NCBI GenBank assembly: GCA_023374045.1 | Contig: CM041778.1 | Span: forward strand, 284,619,533-284,683,532 | Direction of reading: 5' to 3' | Source of the DNA: Limonium bicolor | Lineage: Eukaryota; Streptophyta; Magnoliopsida; Caryophyllales; Plumbaginaceae | Length of the DNA stretch: 64,000 bases | In this document: in pieces, positions 34,604 through 47,089 of the stretch | Layout: each line of letters opens with the position of its first letter | Numbering within the stretch: the stretch's first letter is position 1 | Notes under the pieces: model-generated | Told to the model about the DNA's origin: nothing | What the model saw: only the letters and a program-made list of their open reading frames with translations | Database searches by the model: none | Made by a program: the position numbers and the translations under genes

Positions 34604-36000
34604 GTAACACCCCATCTCCAAATACAATGAGCGTCGCCCTAAGTCCATCTCGTTCATTAACAACGCAACGGAAAAGTTCTACTAAATTGGTGTTACCGCC
34701 GTTAGTCACCCACTTGACCAACTAGGCCTATTCTCTTACAAGTCATAGTCTCACTAACCGGATAATTACCAGAGCATCTATATAATACAATCCATAAACC
34801 ACAACTTATACTAAGTATCTCATATCCTAATACATCATACTAACATCTCATCCGTTTACTAAACGAGTTTACATGCATAACTCGTGTAACAAATGTAAAA
34901 GCAACACGAAGTACTCTACCCGTTCCTACTCTCAAGATGGTAGTCTTCTGCTATTCACCTGCAAAATAAACAGTTGCCCCCGTGGGGGTCAGCACCTTTG
35001 CTGGTACGATCCTCCTATAGCCCCCAAGATAACGGGACTACGACGACTAATTGTCGATAGCATGAAGTTGATTAGATACACAACATAAGTAAGAAGTGCA
35101 ATAAACAACAAGCCACATGTGAACAAACATAGTTCGCACATAATGAACGACTTAAAAGCGTTCCCTTAATAAGTGAGTTAATCATTTAACTCTTTAAGAT
35201 ATGATTTCTCTTAATCTTTGTCCATTCTTATCTTACCTTAATCTTAATCCTTATCTCAAATCTTATTTCAATTAAGACAGCTGTTCTTTAATTAGAACTG
35301 ATTGTACCTCACTTCGTTGTTTATTTTTGTCGGGTTGTTATTAACCCTAGCCAGTGAGTAATCAGCTCCACTAGTTTAAATAAACAATATTTCTTAAATT
35401 ATGAGGGGTGTAGGCTTGACCCTCCTGCACCAATTGAATTTGCCTCACACCTCAAAATGTTCATCCATGGTAGTCGTGTCTATTTGTCGACTCTAGGCGA
35501 CGAGTCCGAATACAAGTCATATTTGGAAGTTGGGATCTGATAAGGATACCGACCTCCCCCAATACACATGTGCCGGTACCATTCCGGATTCCTCACTCCC
35601 CTCAAGTTCTAGTTAGTAGAAGCCTCAAAGTCAATGTTCTTAGTTAACCACTTTCGGTTACCAACAAAATAATATTTGGGAGTGTTCCTTATTCTCACAC
35701 AATTCTTTACTAAATATTTTTAGTAAGTTCTCAAGGTAAGTTGTGTTAGTGCATCACAATCACACAACAAACATAATATTCTAGTTGCATGTTTTATCTT
35801 GTTTAGTCAGAACATATAAACAATTAGCACACAAGCCGAGGGACACCTCGTTAGCAAGCAGGCTACAAGAAAACCATACCATACACCGGAGATCGGCTAG
35901 CTCTTAATACCGCGTTCGCCTAATCTGTCGAACGCCTCCGACTATCCAGATCTGTAACCAGAACTAGTATTAGTATCATATGTCTTAGAAATAGTTTGCT
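34604..36000 (-). repeat. A-related LTR fragment, 3' portion
   Basis: Starts TGTAACACCCC (complement of an LTR 3' end). Running right, it matches the end of element A's LTR in reverse: the CTATCGACAATTAGTCGTCG block (28115 versus 35050), the serial GATTAAG region (27900-28000), and GAGGTGTCCCTCGGCTTGTG (27235 versus 35840). Similarity fades after about 35890. It is more diverged than the two LTRs of A, so it is an older copy. The left 5-mer CCCGG would be one TSD. Confidence 0.7.
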
Positions 36001-38380
36001 TCTCTTTTCAACTTAAACCTCTTTCTAGGTTAACCCGGGTATAATAGTTTACCATTAAACGGGTTCGTTCATTTAGGAGTGTTTTCAAGCTCAGTTCTAT
36101 GGAGGGTGATTTTTCGGTATGAGGGGGGGTCTATCTAAATATGGTTCTTGACTGAAAAGCCTAGATCCTAAAATGCCATTCTGTGGAGGGTGAAAACCCG
36201 TCATTCTGGCATCCCTCAAGTACCTACTAAATCGTCCGTCTTTCCCAGAAAGCATGAAGGGGAGTGCAAGTGTGTGCTACACCCACTCTCGATGGGCTCC
36301 ACACGGACTTATGCCCTAAGGGCGGAAATTGACTACAGTCGCCACCTAGTTTGACCTAAAATACTAGGAAGGAAGGCAAGGAGGGTTCAGAGAACCGTTG
36401 GTTGACTCTTAATTTATTGCCTATTGATGGGGCTTATCCGGTCATGCTAGAGATTCTGTGTGGGTTCGCACTGAGTTACACCCCTTAGAAGTGGCAACGA
36501 CCACGACTTTGGATTGGTGCCCGAGGAAATCTCGGTCTCCAATTGTCGGGATTGCCTTCTTTCAAAACCTTATTAGAGTGATTCAATTAAAACCAAGGGA
36601 TAGGATTAAGTGGCAGTGAGGGAAGGATGATTTAGAAGAGTTGAAGAATAGGCCGGTCTTGGAGTTGGTTCGGTTGAAGTGTTGAGAGGTTTTGATTGTT
36701 TTGAGAGGTTTGTGGCTGTTTTGGCTTTTATAGTGCGATGAGGACGCTGTAAGCTTTAGGAAGCAAAAGGCATCTTGATCATTTTTATGAAGTTGAGGGG
36801 TGTTTGGATCGCTTGGCGAAGTTGAGGAGTTTTCCGGGTTAATGAAGTTCAACTTTTGAAGTGGTCGAATCTTTGAGGTGTTTTGGGAAGTTGAATGTGT
36901 TGAAGAGGAATTCGGGTTTTAAGGATTGAGTGTGGGAGAAGATATTAAGCTTGTAGGTGTTTGGGTTTCAAAGATGTTTCGGGTTCTAGATTACTAAGGT
37001 AGTTCAGGAGTATTCGAGAATTGGAAGTCCTATGTGACATAGAATTTGTTCAGAGAAGGATTAAGAAGTGTTTATGTGACCTGAGGCTCTAATGAAAGGG
37101 TTGGATTGGTTTATTCAGAATTGTCTCTCTTAAAGTTTTTAAAACCGAAAAAAATTATTTGGTTGTATAAGGGCGGATAATCCCAAGGGATTACCCTATG
37201 TACCCCCTCGAACACGACACTTAACTAATGGTAAGTGCCGAGGCTCGAAAGATGGGGCAATGAATTTATGTCGAAAACAGGATTCAGAGAGAAACAACAT
37301 GAATAAGATGTTCTCGGTTGAACCCTAATGACGTCTCTAACTCCCGGGTTTTTAAAACGTCAAAAACCGAAAACATTGAAATCTAGTGGAATGGAGTTAG
37401 ACGATTCTAAAATCCCGGCTGCGACTAGGAAGGTCGTTACTTCCCTAGCACCCCACCTTGTAAAAATCTAGGCTGCAATTAGGGGAGGTTTGTCACCCTG
37501 ATGCCCCGCCTCAAGAGATCCAGATTGCGACAAGGGAAGGTTATGACCCTAGTGCCCCGCCTCGGATTTTTATTTTGGAAGGGAGACAGGTGATGCCTAA
37601 CTAGGAAGAAAACGTTCTTGAAAGTGTTAGACTTTTCCCGTTCCCCGAAAGCGGTTTATTTTTGAATTTCAAAGCTGAGTTTTAAAATGAGTTTGAAGTT
37701 GTTTGGAATCTTAACAAAGAAACACCAATTTTGAGAAATGTTTTTAGGAGAAAACTTTCTGTATATGCGAGAAGAACTTTCTGCGTTTGAGAAGAGTTGT
37801 GAGAAGAGTTTTTCCTTTTAAAATTCCACAAAATGGTTTCTTTTGAAAATTTGATGAAGTTTGAATAAAATAATCGTTTTGAAATTCGAGAAAAGAGATT
37901 TTTTGGATTTTTGGAGTTCAAACGGGATTTGCAAGGTAAGTTTGAAATGGACGAATTGAGTCTGGGCTTGGAATTGAATCAATTTGGTCAAATTCGGATG
38001 GTCAAAGTTGGTCAAAGACAGATGGTCAAAGTTTGGTCAAAGTCAGATGGTCAAAGCTTGGTCAACTCTTGGACTTTTGGATTTTTTTGTGGACCTTTAG
38101 GTTTGGGTTGACTTTTTTTGTGGGCTTAACATCTTTGTAGATTTTGGGGTTTGGGCTGATTTTTGTGGCCAGTGGCTGATTGAGGTTGATTTGGGTGTGG
38201 TTGAGAATGGAATTTGGGCCGGTCCTTATGAATTGGATCGATTTCACGGGTATGGGCCGGATTCGAATTGGATATGGGCCAAGTCATGCAGGATTGAGTT
38301 GTGGGTTTTCTGGGTTTGGGCCATGGGTTTTACGGGCTTGATGGATTGTGGACCGAGGTTATGGACATGGGCTAGATGAT
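36001..38380 (-). other. Non-coding Tat-like LTR or leader sequence
   Basis: No protein match. GTCGCCACCTA near 36332 is the complement of TAGGTGGCGAC, seen at 51910 in the LTR of Tat element Q, so minus-strand Tat LTR or leader material is likely. A short block 'ctgcgactagg...gccccgcct' is repeated three times between 37415 and 37565. GGTCAAAG repeats occur at 37985-38065. Boundaries cannot be set. Confidence 0.35.
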
Positions 38381-38720
38381 GTAGTATTGGGCCGGGTCAT
38401 GTAGTATTGGGCCGGGTCATGTAATATTGGGCCGGGTCATGTAGTATTGGGCCGGGTCGTGTGGTATTGGGCCGGGTCATGTAGAATTGGGCTGGGTCAT
38501 GTGGAATTCGGCCGGGTCATGTGGTATTGGGCCGGGTTGAATATGTCATTGGGCCGAGTAATGTGGAGTTGGGTTTGGGTCATGTGGTATCGGGTTTGGG
38601 TCATGTGGTATCGGGTTTGGGCCTTGGGCATCGGGTTTGGGCCTTGGGCTTCCGGTTGGGGCCTCGGGCTTTGGGTTTGGGCCTCGGGCTTCGGGTTTGG
38701 GCTTCGGGTTGGGCCGAGTT
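38381..38720. repeat. 20-bp minisatellite (GGGCCGGGTCATGTAGTATT)
   Basis: Seven to eight units in exact 20-bp register from 38381 to about 38540, then diverged units (GGGTTTGGGTCATGTGGTAT, GGGTTTGGGCCTTGGGCATC and shorter) to about 38720. The Trp/Gly-rich and Pro-rich ORFs across it are repeat translations. Confidence 0.95.
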
Positions 38721-41430
38721 GTGATGGTGAAATTTTTGGACTAGACTTGTGAGTTGGTTCATGGACTTTTGGACCGGATCATGGGCCGGATTGGCTCCTT
38801 GGTGGTGGGCCAGCAACAGATTTTATTAAGTTAAAACAGAGATTAGGCTTGGAATTTGAAAAGTGATGAAGAAAACAGAGAGACAATCCTGATTTTTGCT
38901 TTCTCTTTGATTGAAACGAGGATCAGAAAGGAGGTTTTTGGATCTGGACAGGATGGAATAATAAGGTTTATTAATCAATTGATCTTGATTATAGGTGTGG
39001 TGAGGGTAAAGGAGGATTCCATCCACATAAAACGAATGAGAGACCTGTTAGGCATGGGGTGGTTTCACATCCTAAACCCTCCTAAATTAGCCTTAAGGGC
39101 TTGTTTTTTGAAGTTTTTGTTCTTATATACATATAAGGGTGGTTTGAATATTTTCTGAAGTTATAGGAGATTATTGCCCCACGAAACGAATGAGAGAACT
39201 GTTAGGTGTGGGGCGATAATACATCCTAAACTTTTCTGTCAGCTTAAAAGGTCCTAAGGGGAATAACTAAGGCTTAAACAAAGTAATCAAAGTCAAAGAG
39301 TGAATGGAAATATAAGAAGAAAATCAAATGTAAACGTGAAGTATATATAACACAAAACAACCAGACATTAGTAAAGCATAGCCCACAAGCGAGAGGAAAA
39401 AAAAAAGTAAACTGAAGTCAAGTTACCAAAACCAGGAAAATTGCAAATGCGGCTTGAACCAAGACAGTGCGAACAGTCCAACCGAGCTCTCAAAGTGAAG
39501 AAGCTGTGTTTAACCAAAACAGTAAGACAACTTTCAGACAAGGAAATTGAGGGATCAAGTAGCTCAAGGTCAAATTAGGACTGGATCTAAAATTTCACAC
39601 CAGTTCCTCTATCTGCACAAGCGTGGCCTAATAGAACGCCCATTAAAAAGTGAGAAGAACAGGGATCGATTGTGGGATGGCCAAAGTGAACTTTCAATCA
39701 TCCTCTTCTTTGTTATTTGATGAGTGGAACTACTATCTTAGTTAAAAAAAAAGACAGGGTGGTGCGACAGATTAATGGTTACTATTATTGCCATTCCGAT
39801 TTATAGACAAGCAACCTGAAACTCTAAACCCTGAGACTTCTAACAAATTTTATGCACTTACATGGATATGTACAAGTTTCTGAGGCCAAACTTCAACGGT
39901 TTGCATTCAAGGGGTAGGCAAACCGAAATAGATGTTCACATTATCAAAATGAATGGAAATGATAGGCATATTTTTTGAGAGGCAAAATGAAATGCAACAG
40001 AAGGCATGAAGATTTACAGTTAGCACAGCTATATCAGACAGGTTTCATTTCACCAAGCATTAAGCTAGCCAAAAACATATACAGAGGTACAACACCGATC
40101 AATAAATAGAGGGCACAAATCTTCCAAAGTCAAAGGATAATACCAGGGATGGAGACAAAGGAAATCTCCTGCAAAGCAAACAACAGAAAACAGAAATAGC
40201 ACCAACATAAACCTATGGTCAGTTTCTATAATCCAAACAGAATTTTAAAAGGTGTCTGAGAGGGTTTAGAGACACAACCTCACTTATATACCCCATAGTT
40301 GTCTGTCGATGGTTCTCAAAGCGATACAACTTTCAGTTAATCGATATGCCCAGACACAGACCACTTGTGAAATCAAACCTCAAGGGAACATATACAAACA
40401 CAAGATGCAACAGTTTTGAAATAGTCAAAAGGAGAGACTACATAACACCTTCTCATAGAGGTTTTCGAATTGGTGTCTGTCAATTGCAGAGCATAGCGCT
40501 CAAGCGTAGCGCAACGTCAGGGATGATTCACCAAAATAACAATCACAAGATAAAGAAAAAAAACGCAGAAGATGAGACTCTTGTCTGGAGAGGGACCAGT
40601 TCATGAATCCGACCGTCGCGAGAAGAGATAGGTGGAACCACGACTGAATGCGGGCCAGTTTAGCAGTATCATAGAGATAGAAATCTCGGAGCAACTCAAA
40701 TACAACTACATATGGGAGTCTAACATTAAATACACTTCTTTGACCTGTTCGTGGACTGCAATGTCCATACCAGGTTACAGTATATATAGAAGGAAGAACT
40801 CATAAACTGAAACAGGTGAAGCGAAGACGGGGAGACAGAAGAGAATGAACTCGATCAGTGCTATCATCGGATACTAGTCCGATGAAACTGAAATTTGGCC
40901 CTTAATCTCTTCGATTTCATCGGGCGAGTTCTATGAAATGAAAATCGAAATAGAGAGGGACAAAGAAAACCGAAGCGCTTGAAGCCAGATTATTATTCAG
41001 GGAAGCAGAAACCCACTTACGCTTCAAATATTGGAGACGACTGAAGTTTGAAAGTCACGGTCAGAGAAGATGAAAAGGGTAATGACGATTTCGGAGGTTT
41101 GGAGTATGGCGTTTTTCTAGGTTAATCGTGGCGAAGGTGAGGAAAGGGAAGAGCCAGGCTTCTGGTTTTTTCTTCTCGAGTTCTCACTGGGGAAGAGCAA
41201 GGAATACTGAAACTAGAAGGACAGGATCAAGAGCATGGGGATCGGTGTCTGTTGATTAGAAAAACTGTCCCTGCACTGTAGGGTTTTTAGAATGTTTTTT
41301 AATGTAGGAATAGGGTTTTGAGGGAATGTCTGATGGTTGTATGGGCTGGGTTTTATTTGGGTAAAGAGACAAAATGGACCCATACACAATTGGGCCATAT
41401 TTAATCTGGTTGATTAAAAGAAAAAAACAA
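38721..41430. other. Non-coding stretch, part of a long LTR
   Basis: No coding match. One duplicated block, AAACGAATGAGAGA(C/A)CTGTTAGG...CATCCTAAAC, occurs at 39030 and 39184, 154 bp apart. The stretch lies inside the leftward LTR of element P, whose 5' end is at 42272, but the inner end of that LTR was not found. Confidence 0.4.
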
Positions 41431-41437
41431 AGGCAGA

Positions 41438-41660
41438 AAACTTGCCACTACCTGAGTTTGAACTCAGGTTGCCAAAAAACATTTACCACACCTTACCCGG
41501 CTGAACTAAGATGGAACTTAGTATATGGGCGTAGAAGACTGATAATATTCTTCGCAACGGGTTAAAATGAAAAAGAAACACCATCCTGCTTGCGCCAGAA
41601 TCGAACCCGGGTTGGTAGATTGTCAAGTGGGTATGTTGGCTAGTTACGCTGGATTAACTT
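41438..41660 (-). repeat. Two tRNA-like pol III promoter modules
   Basis: On the minus strand, module 1 (about 41515-41438) has TTAGTTCAGCCGGGTAAGG (A box-like) and GAGTTCAAACTC (B box-like) inside a T-arm stem CCTGAG/CTCAGG. Module 2 (about 41655-41590) has AACTAGCCAACATA and CCCGGGTTCGATTCTGG. Both resemble tRNA-derived sequence as in SINEs. Neither folds into a full tRNA by eye, so I do not call tRNA genes. Confidence 0.4.
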
Positions 41661-42250
41661 TCAGTATATTCATGGGAGAAATAATACAAGACCTCTCATT
41701 TTGACTGGATAATTCTCCTAAAAAGCTGTGAATCCAAAAGCAAGCATTTATAATACAAAGAGATGATTAATCTAATGCATGAAATTATGGAATCCAACTA
41801 AAATAAGGTTCAAAACATAACGAGGTAAAGAAGAGCACATGCACATGAAGTAATAAAAATAATGTCCACGAAATGATGATTCAAACGCATAAAATAAAAT
41901 AAACAAAATAATGATGGAAATGATGATGGTAGAAATAATGAGAAAATCAACAGGAAATAATAAATAATAATGATAAAAAGTAAGAAAGGTATGAATCAAA
42001 CGAGTGCCTAAAATAATACAAGGTAATAACAAAAAGGTGAAATATTTAAAAAACAAAAGCAATAAAATAAGTATATAAAATAAAGTCGGTTAAAAACAGG
42101 TTAGAAAAACAAAAGGCCTCATGCTCCTTTTCCATAGGAATGTGAGATTTAAATGTCGGAGAAAAGAAATTCCTTTGGTTGAAAACGGGGACGACCACCC
42201 TGTTTCTAGAAGTATGTTTATTCTTGTATTTTTGTTTCAATATAAAGCGG

Positions 42251-42352
42251 GTGAGAATTTTTGGTGTCTACAGATGGCTCCCCTTGATTCAATTCTGCAA
42301 TAGAAGACTTGTAGAATTGGATCAAGGTTGACGGGGCGCCAAAAATTCTCAC
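42251..42352. repeat. Imperfect ~100-bp palindrome at the P LTR/PPT border
   Basis: GTGAGAATTTTTGGTGTC...CCTTGATTCAATTCTGCAA pairs with TTGTAGAATTGGATCAAGG...GGCGCCAAAAATTCTCAC across an 8-base centre. It includes the P LTR terminus (TGTAGACACC on minus, at 42272) and the PPT beside it. Confidence 0.85.
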
Positions 42353-42431
42353 TAATGTTTTATGCGTGCACCGAGACACGGTTGCAAGTGGAACACTACA
42401 TGAATGCAACGGGAAAATTACGCAATAATGG

Positions 42432-43412
42432 GATGCATGAGGACTTATGACGAGCCTCATAATGCAATTTGAAAGTACGAGGACTTATGACGTGCCTCAA
42501 CTAAACCTCTTGACGTCTAGCTATAGGACTTATGACTAGCCTATAATACTAACAATTGATAGATTTTGGTGCACGAGGACTTATGACAAGCCTCGACTAA
42601 ACCTCTTGATGTCTAGCTATAGGACTTATGACGAGCCTATAATGCAAATTGAAAATACAAGGACTTATGACGAGCCTCATCTAAACCTCTTGACGTCTAG
42701 CTATAGGACTTATGACAAGCCTATAATATGAACAATTGATAGATTTGGATGCACGAGGACTTATGACGAGCCTCATATAAACCTCTTGATGTCTAGCTAT
42801 AGGACTTATGACGAGCCTATAATGAAAATTGAAAGTACGAGGACTTATGACGAGCCTCAACTAAACCTCTTGACGTCTAGCTATAGACTTAGACAATGTA
42901 ACACCCATCCCACATACAACCAACAAACCAACTTGGATGCACGAGGACTTATGACGAGCCTCAACTAAACCTCTTGATGTCTAGCTATACGACTTATGAC
43001 GAGCCTATAATGCAAATTGAAAGTACAAGGACTTATGACGAGCCTCAACTAAACCGATCTTGACGTCTAGCTATAGGACTTATGACAAGCCTATAATACT
43101 AACAATTGATAGATTTGGATGCACGAGGACTTATGACGAGCCTTAACTAAACCTCTTGACGTCTAGCTATAGGACTTATGACGAGCCTATAATGCAAATT
43201 GAAAGTACGAGGACTTATGACGAGCCTATAATACTAACAATTGATAGATTTGGATGCACAAGGACTTATGACGAGCCTCAAGTAAACCTCTTGACGTCTA
43301 GCTATTGGACTTATGACGAGCCTATAATGCAAATTGAAAGTACGAGGACTTATGACGAGCCTCAACTATACCTCTTGATATCTAGATATAGGACTTATGA
43401 TGAGCCTATAAA
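42432..43412 (-). repeat. Higher-order tandem repeat in P 3' region (~180 bp)
   Basis: Built on AGGACTTATGACGAGCCT. Two alternating monomers (~97 bp ending ACAATTGATAGATTTGGAT, ~83 bp ending TGCAAATTGAAAGTA) make a ~180-bp unit. GCACGAGG/GCACAAGG starts lie at 42571, 42751, 42939, 43121 and 43256. One unit carries a foreign patch at 42890-42935 with TGTAACACCCATCCCACAT. Tandem repeats between pol and the 3' LTR are known in Ogre/Tat elements. Confidence 0.9.
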
Positions 43413-45521
43413 ACTTTGATGGAGTTGTACGAAACTCGCTACTTTGAGTGACTGATTTGGGATTGATTTCGGTTGCGGGTTGACCCGGAATTGGATGCTT
43501 TTTGATTTCCTTCATGAGGGATGCGATGGTCAAATGCTTTCTGTCGATGTCGCCTTTGACTTTGTCAGTGTGGGACTTTTGATTTGGTTTTGTTTTTGGT
43601 AGTCTTGGCCCGATGTGCACTATGGTTTCGGGATTTGGTATAACTCTTGGCTCTGGAGTTCGAGATGGCTCCGGTTTGATATACGACTCCCTTGTGAGCC
43701 ATGACTCTGGGATGGTTGATGGGTTTGGCTTCGATATGATCCGAGGGCTCCAGTATGATCGGATGTCTCCATTGTGGTCGGGTGGCTCCGGTATGGCTCT
43801 GAGATGGCTCCGGTTTAGACCCGAGGTGATCCTCTCGATTGAGGCGGGTTTCTTCATAGAGTGATGGCAATGGCATTGTGGTTCAAGGGGAGGTGGGTTT
43901 TTGTTTGGGACAGGGTCGCACCCTGAGAGTTGCCTACATACTCAACTCCCTGTTGAGATCACACCTTACGTAGTTCATGAATTTTGGCGAGTGAGGAGTT
44001 TACTGGTGAGGAGGGGTGTCTTATGGGGCATCTCTTTGAACGGTGCCGGAAGACTATTGGTCCTTTGCTTTGATGACTGCGCAGTCTTTCACATTACTCA
44101 GAGGATGGCTGTCGTGTCGGTTGACGAAGGAGATAGGAACTATGCCGTGGCCTCCATTACAAGGAGAGTATACTCATCTTTCTCTTCCCGTGGCGTAGGG
44201 TATTATGTCCGAACCGATGGATGCAAATCTATTCTACATGCATTTTTGGGAATTTGATATGATTGAATGCAAAGGGGATGTCGTGTCAAGGTGAGCTCAA
44301 CCAAGAATTCTAGTTAAGTTAGATTAGTCACTTCTAAGCCACTTCTTTCTTGAAAAATCCTCCCGAAAGTGGTCTCTCGAGATCTCTTATACCTTTCTGT
44401 TTCCGCTCTTAAGGTCAATTAGGCTTTCTTTAATCGGGGTGATGAACACTCGTTTTTTCTCTACCTTTCTGATTTCTTTGACACTCGTTTGTGCACGATT
44501 GTATTGACAAGATCGGACGCGTCGTGGCCGTTCATGTTTCGAATTTGGTACTTTTCAAGTCAAGCAAATACCATCTCTAAGTCGGAGGTCTTTCGATGGG
44601 TTATAACGGGGCTGCAGGGTATGTCACATGGGACTGGAAGATTTGTTTGAGGATTGTGGAGCTTTTGTGCAACGGAGGATACGCTTTACCTTTTCCATGG
44701 ATGGAGTGATTTTTGGACTTCTTTCGCATTTGTGTGGATTATTATGTGCTCTCATTTTTGATTTGCTACTTTCTTTGAGTAGTCTATCTGCATTCCTTCG
44801 TGTTTGACATTTCTGGTCTCATCTATTTATCAAGTGTGGAGGTATCGAGTGATGTGAGACTTTCATTTCTTCTCTTTACTATTTTGAGTGTTTTGTGCTC
44901 CGCTTCTCTCATTTTCATCCTCTTTGGGTATCTGTTTCAAGCCTTCTTCCATGCTTTAAATGGTGGGGAAGGAACCATAGCTCCAGCTCTTTTATCCTCT
45001 TTTGCAGGGGTGAATGGTTGCATGATGTGGGGTGGTATAACGTGGAGCTGTTTTTGAAAATATTTTCAATGAAAGGCTCAGCGGGGTTCACTAGGGGATC
45101 GTTTTCAGGGTCAGTAAGGCCTTTGGCCTTGTGGAGGTTTCTTCGATCCTAGGTGCCTCATCACCCCTATTGAAATAATTGTTTTCTCTACTATTCCCAA
45201 ATGTTTACATGAATGGTAACACACTTTTCTCATTAATGTTTGGTTCTAGGAAGGAGGATCCTCACATCGTGCTTTGGAATTTAAATGCATCAAGCGCTCT
45301 GGGTTTTGTACGCTCTGTGTTTCTTTCACGCACTCGACTCTCACGGGAGGTTGGACATCCTTTCAATGACATTTTCAGGGAAAACGATACGAGAATTCAA
45401 TGACCTTTGTGATGATTCATGTGACTTTCCTAGAATTAAAGGTCGAGATACACCTCGAAACTGAGGATATGCAAATGCACATGCAGTTAAGCTAAACCTA
45501 ATGCAGATGGTAATGATTAAT
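43413..45521. other. P 3' untranslated region, no gene
   Basis: Between the tandem array and integrase. Diverged ATGGCTCCGGTTT/ATGGCTCTG repeats lie at 43650-43830. ORFs on either strand here show no retroelement motif. The minus-strand 163-codon ORF (43366-43857) is Pro/Ser-rich and unmatched. Confidence 0.5.
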
Positions 45522-45604
45522 TTGTGTGGATGCCTTTTTTGGATTTTTGTGTGGATGCATTTTTTTGGATTTTTGTGTGGATGCATTTTTGGATTTTTGT
45601 GGTG
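45522..45604. repeat. ~26-bp tandem repeat just after integrase
   Basis: GGATTTTTGTGTGGATGCATTTTTT repeated about three times, with run lengths of T varying, ending three bases before the integrase stop. Confidence 0.85.
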
Positions 45605-45606
45605 GT

Positions 45607-46800
45607 TCAGACATAATATCGTTTCAACCGATCAAGATTGACAAGACTTTGAAATTCTTCTCCTTCTAGATCTGTCAGTAATACAGCACCATGAGGGGTT
45701 ATTTCCTTGACCAGATAAGGGCCTACCCAGTTCGGTCTGAATTTCCCTCGTGGGTCTGGCAAATCCTTTCTCAACTCTTTTAGGACGAGATTGCCCACTT
45801 GGATGTTTCGCTCTCTGACCCTTTTGTTGAACAATCTAGCCATTCTCTTCTGGTAACCCTGGATGTGATATAATGCTAGTAGGCATTTTTCATCAAGAAG
45901 AGCTAGGTTGTCATAGCGTTGTTGTAACCAGTCACTTTCAGCAATTTTCACTTCATTAGTGACCCGAAGAGTTGGAATTTCATGCTCGATTGGCAAAACA
46001 CACTCTGACCCATAGACCAAGGAATACGGGGTGGCTCCGGTTGCAGTTTTGATAGTAGTCCGGTAACCCCAGAGAGCGTAGTGCAGCTTTTCCGGCCAAT
46101 CTCTGTATGTTTCAACCATTTTTGACAGTGCACTCTTTACGACTTTATTGGCGGCTTCGACTGCTCCGTTAGTCTGAGGTCTGTATGGAGATGACCTCTG
46201 GTAGCGGACGTTGTATTTTTCCATGACCCGGATAGTGTCTCCGTCGAATTGAGGACCATTGTTCGATACAAACTCTGAGGGAACTTCGTATCGGCATATG
46301 ATATCTCGCTCGATGATCTGGGCAACTTGCTTCGATCCGATGTTGGCAAACGACCGTGCCTCTACCGATTTGCTGAAATAGTCTATCGCCACAAGGATGT
46401 AGCGGTGTCCATTTGAAGCTTTAGGGTGAATTTCTCCGATGATGTCAATCCCCCATATAGAGAACGGCCAAGGAGCCGCCATGGCTGTTAGGGGTAAGGG
46501 AAGTAGGTGCTGCAAATTGGCATGTGTCTAACACTTGGCGCACTTTTTCATGAATGCATGACAGTCAGCGTCCATTGTTGTCCAGTAGTACCCTAGTCTG
46601 AGGATTTTCCGGGATAGGGAATGTCCTCCGGCATGGGTCCCACATATCCCCTCGTGGACATCCTCGATGATCTTATCAGCCTCTCTTCTGGTTACACACA
46701 AGTGTTGTACTCCGTTCGGCATTCTCTTGTAGACCCTGGTTCCAAAGATCACGTATTGATTCAACATTCTTCTCAGTGCAATGCAATCCTACTTAGTGGC
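45607..46800 (-). pseudogene. Element P integrase
   Basis: The frame reads through two stops. The zinc-binding N-terminus shows VHEGICGTHAGGHSLSRKIL and CHAFMKKCAKC (HHCC), then a TAG where relatives have Gln after KC. In the core (302 codons from 46515), catalytic residues are Asp24 in WGIDIIGEI, position 85 in EFVSNNGPQFD, and Glu120 in NGAVEAANK. Position 85 is Asn where integrases need Asp. The 85-120 spacing fits the D-35-E rule exactly, so the site is identified with confidence and the enzyme is predicted inactive. The C-terminus has the GPY/F motif PNWVGPYLV and no chromodomain, as expected for Tat. Confidence 0.9.
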
Positions 46801-47089
46801 TTCTGGCGGGAATTCTCCTTTTCTGAGGAAATTCTCAATGTCTACGAACCAGTCATCTTCGGTTTCTTCTGCTTCGATGGCTCCAATTTCGTACGAGGGT
46901 ACATTGGTCATTGTTATCCATAAGGGAAAATACAATGAGCCGCTTGGTACTCGGACCACTGAGGGTAGGGAGACTAAAGAGTCCGTAAAGGTGTTCTGGC
47001 TCCGGTTCACAAGCTTGAAAGTTACGTTTTGATTTGATGGAGAATGAGGTGACTAGAAGGTGATCACGAAAGGTAGTCATGGTAGGGGA

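Noticed and set aside
42786..43419. RTYDEP-repeat peptides on the plus strand
   Set aside because: Translation of the 180-bp higher-order repeat; the frame is broken in neighbouring units and no start context is shared.
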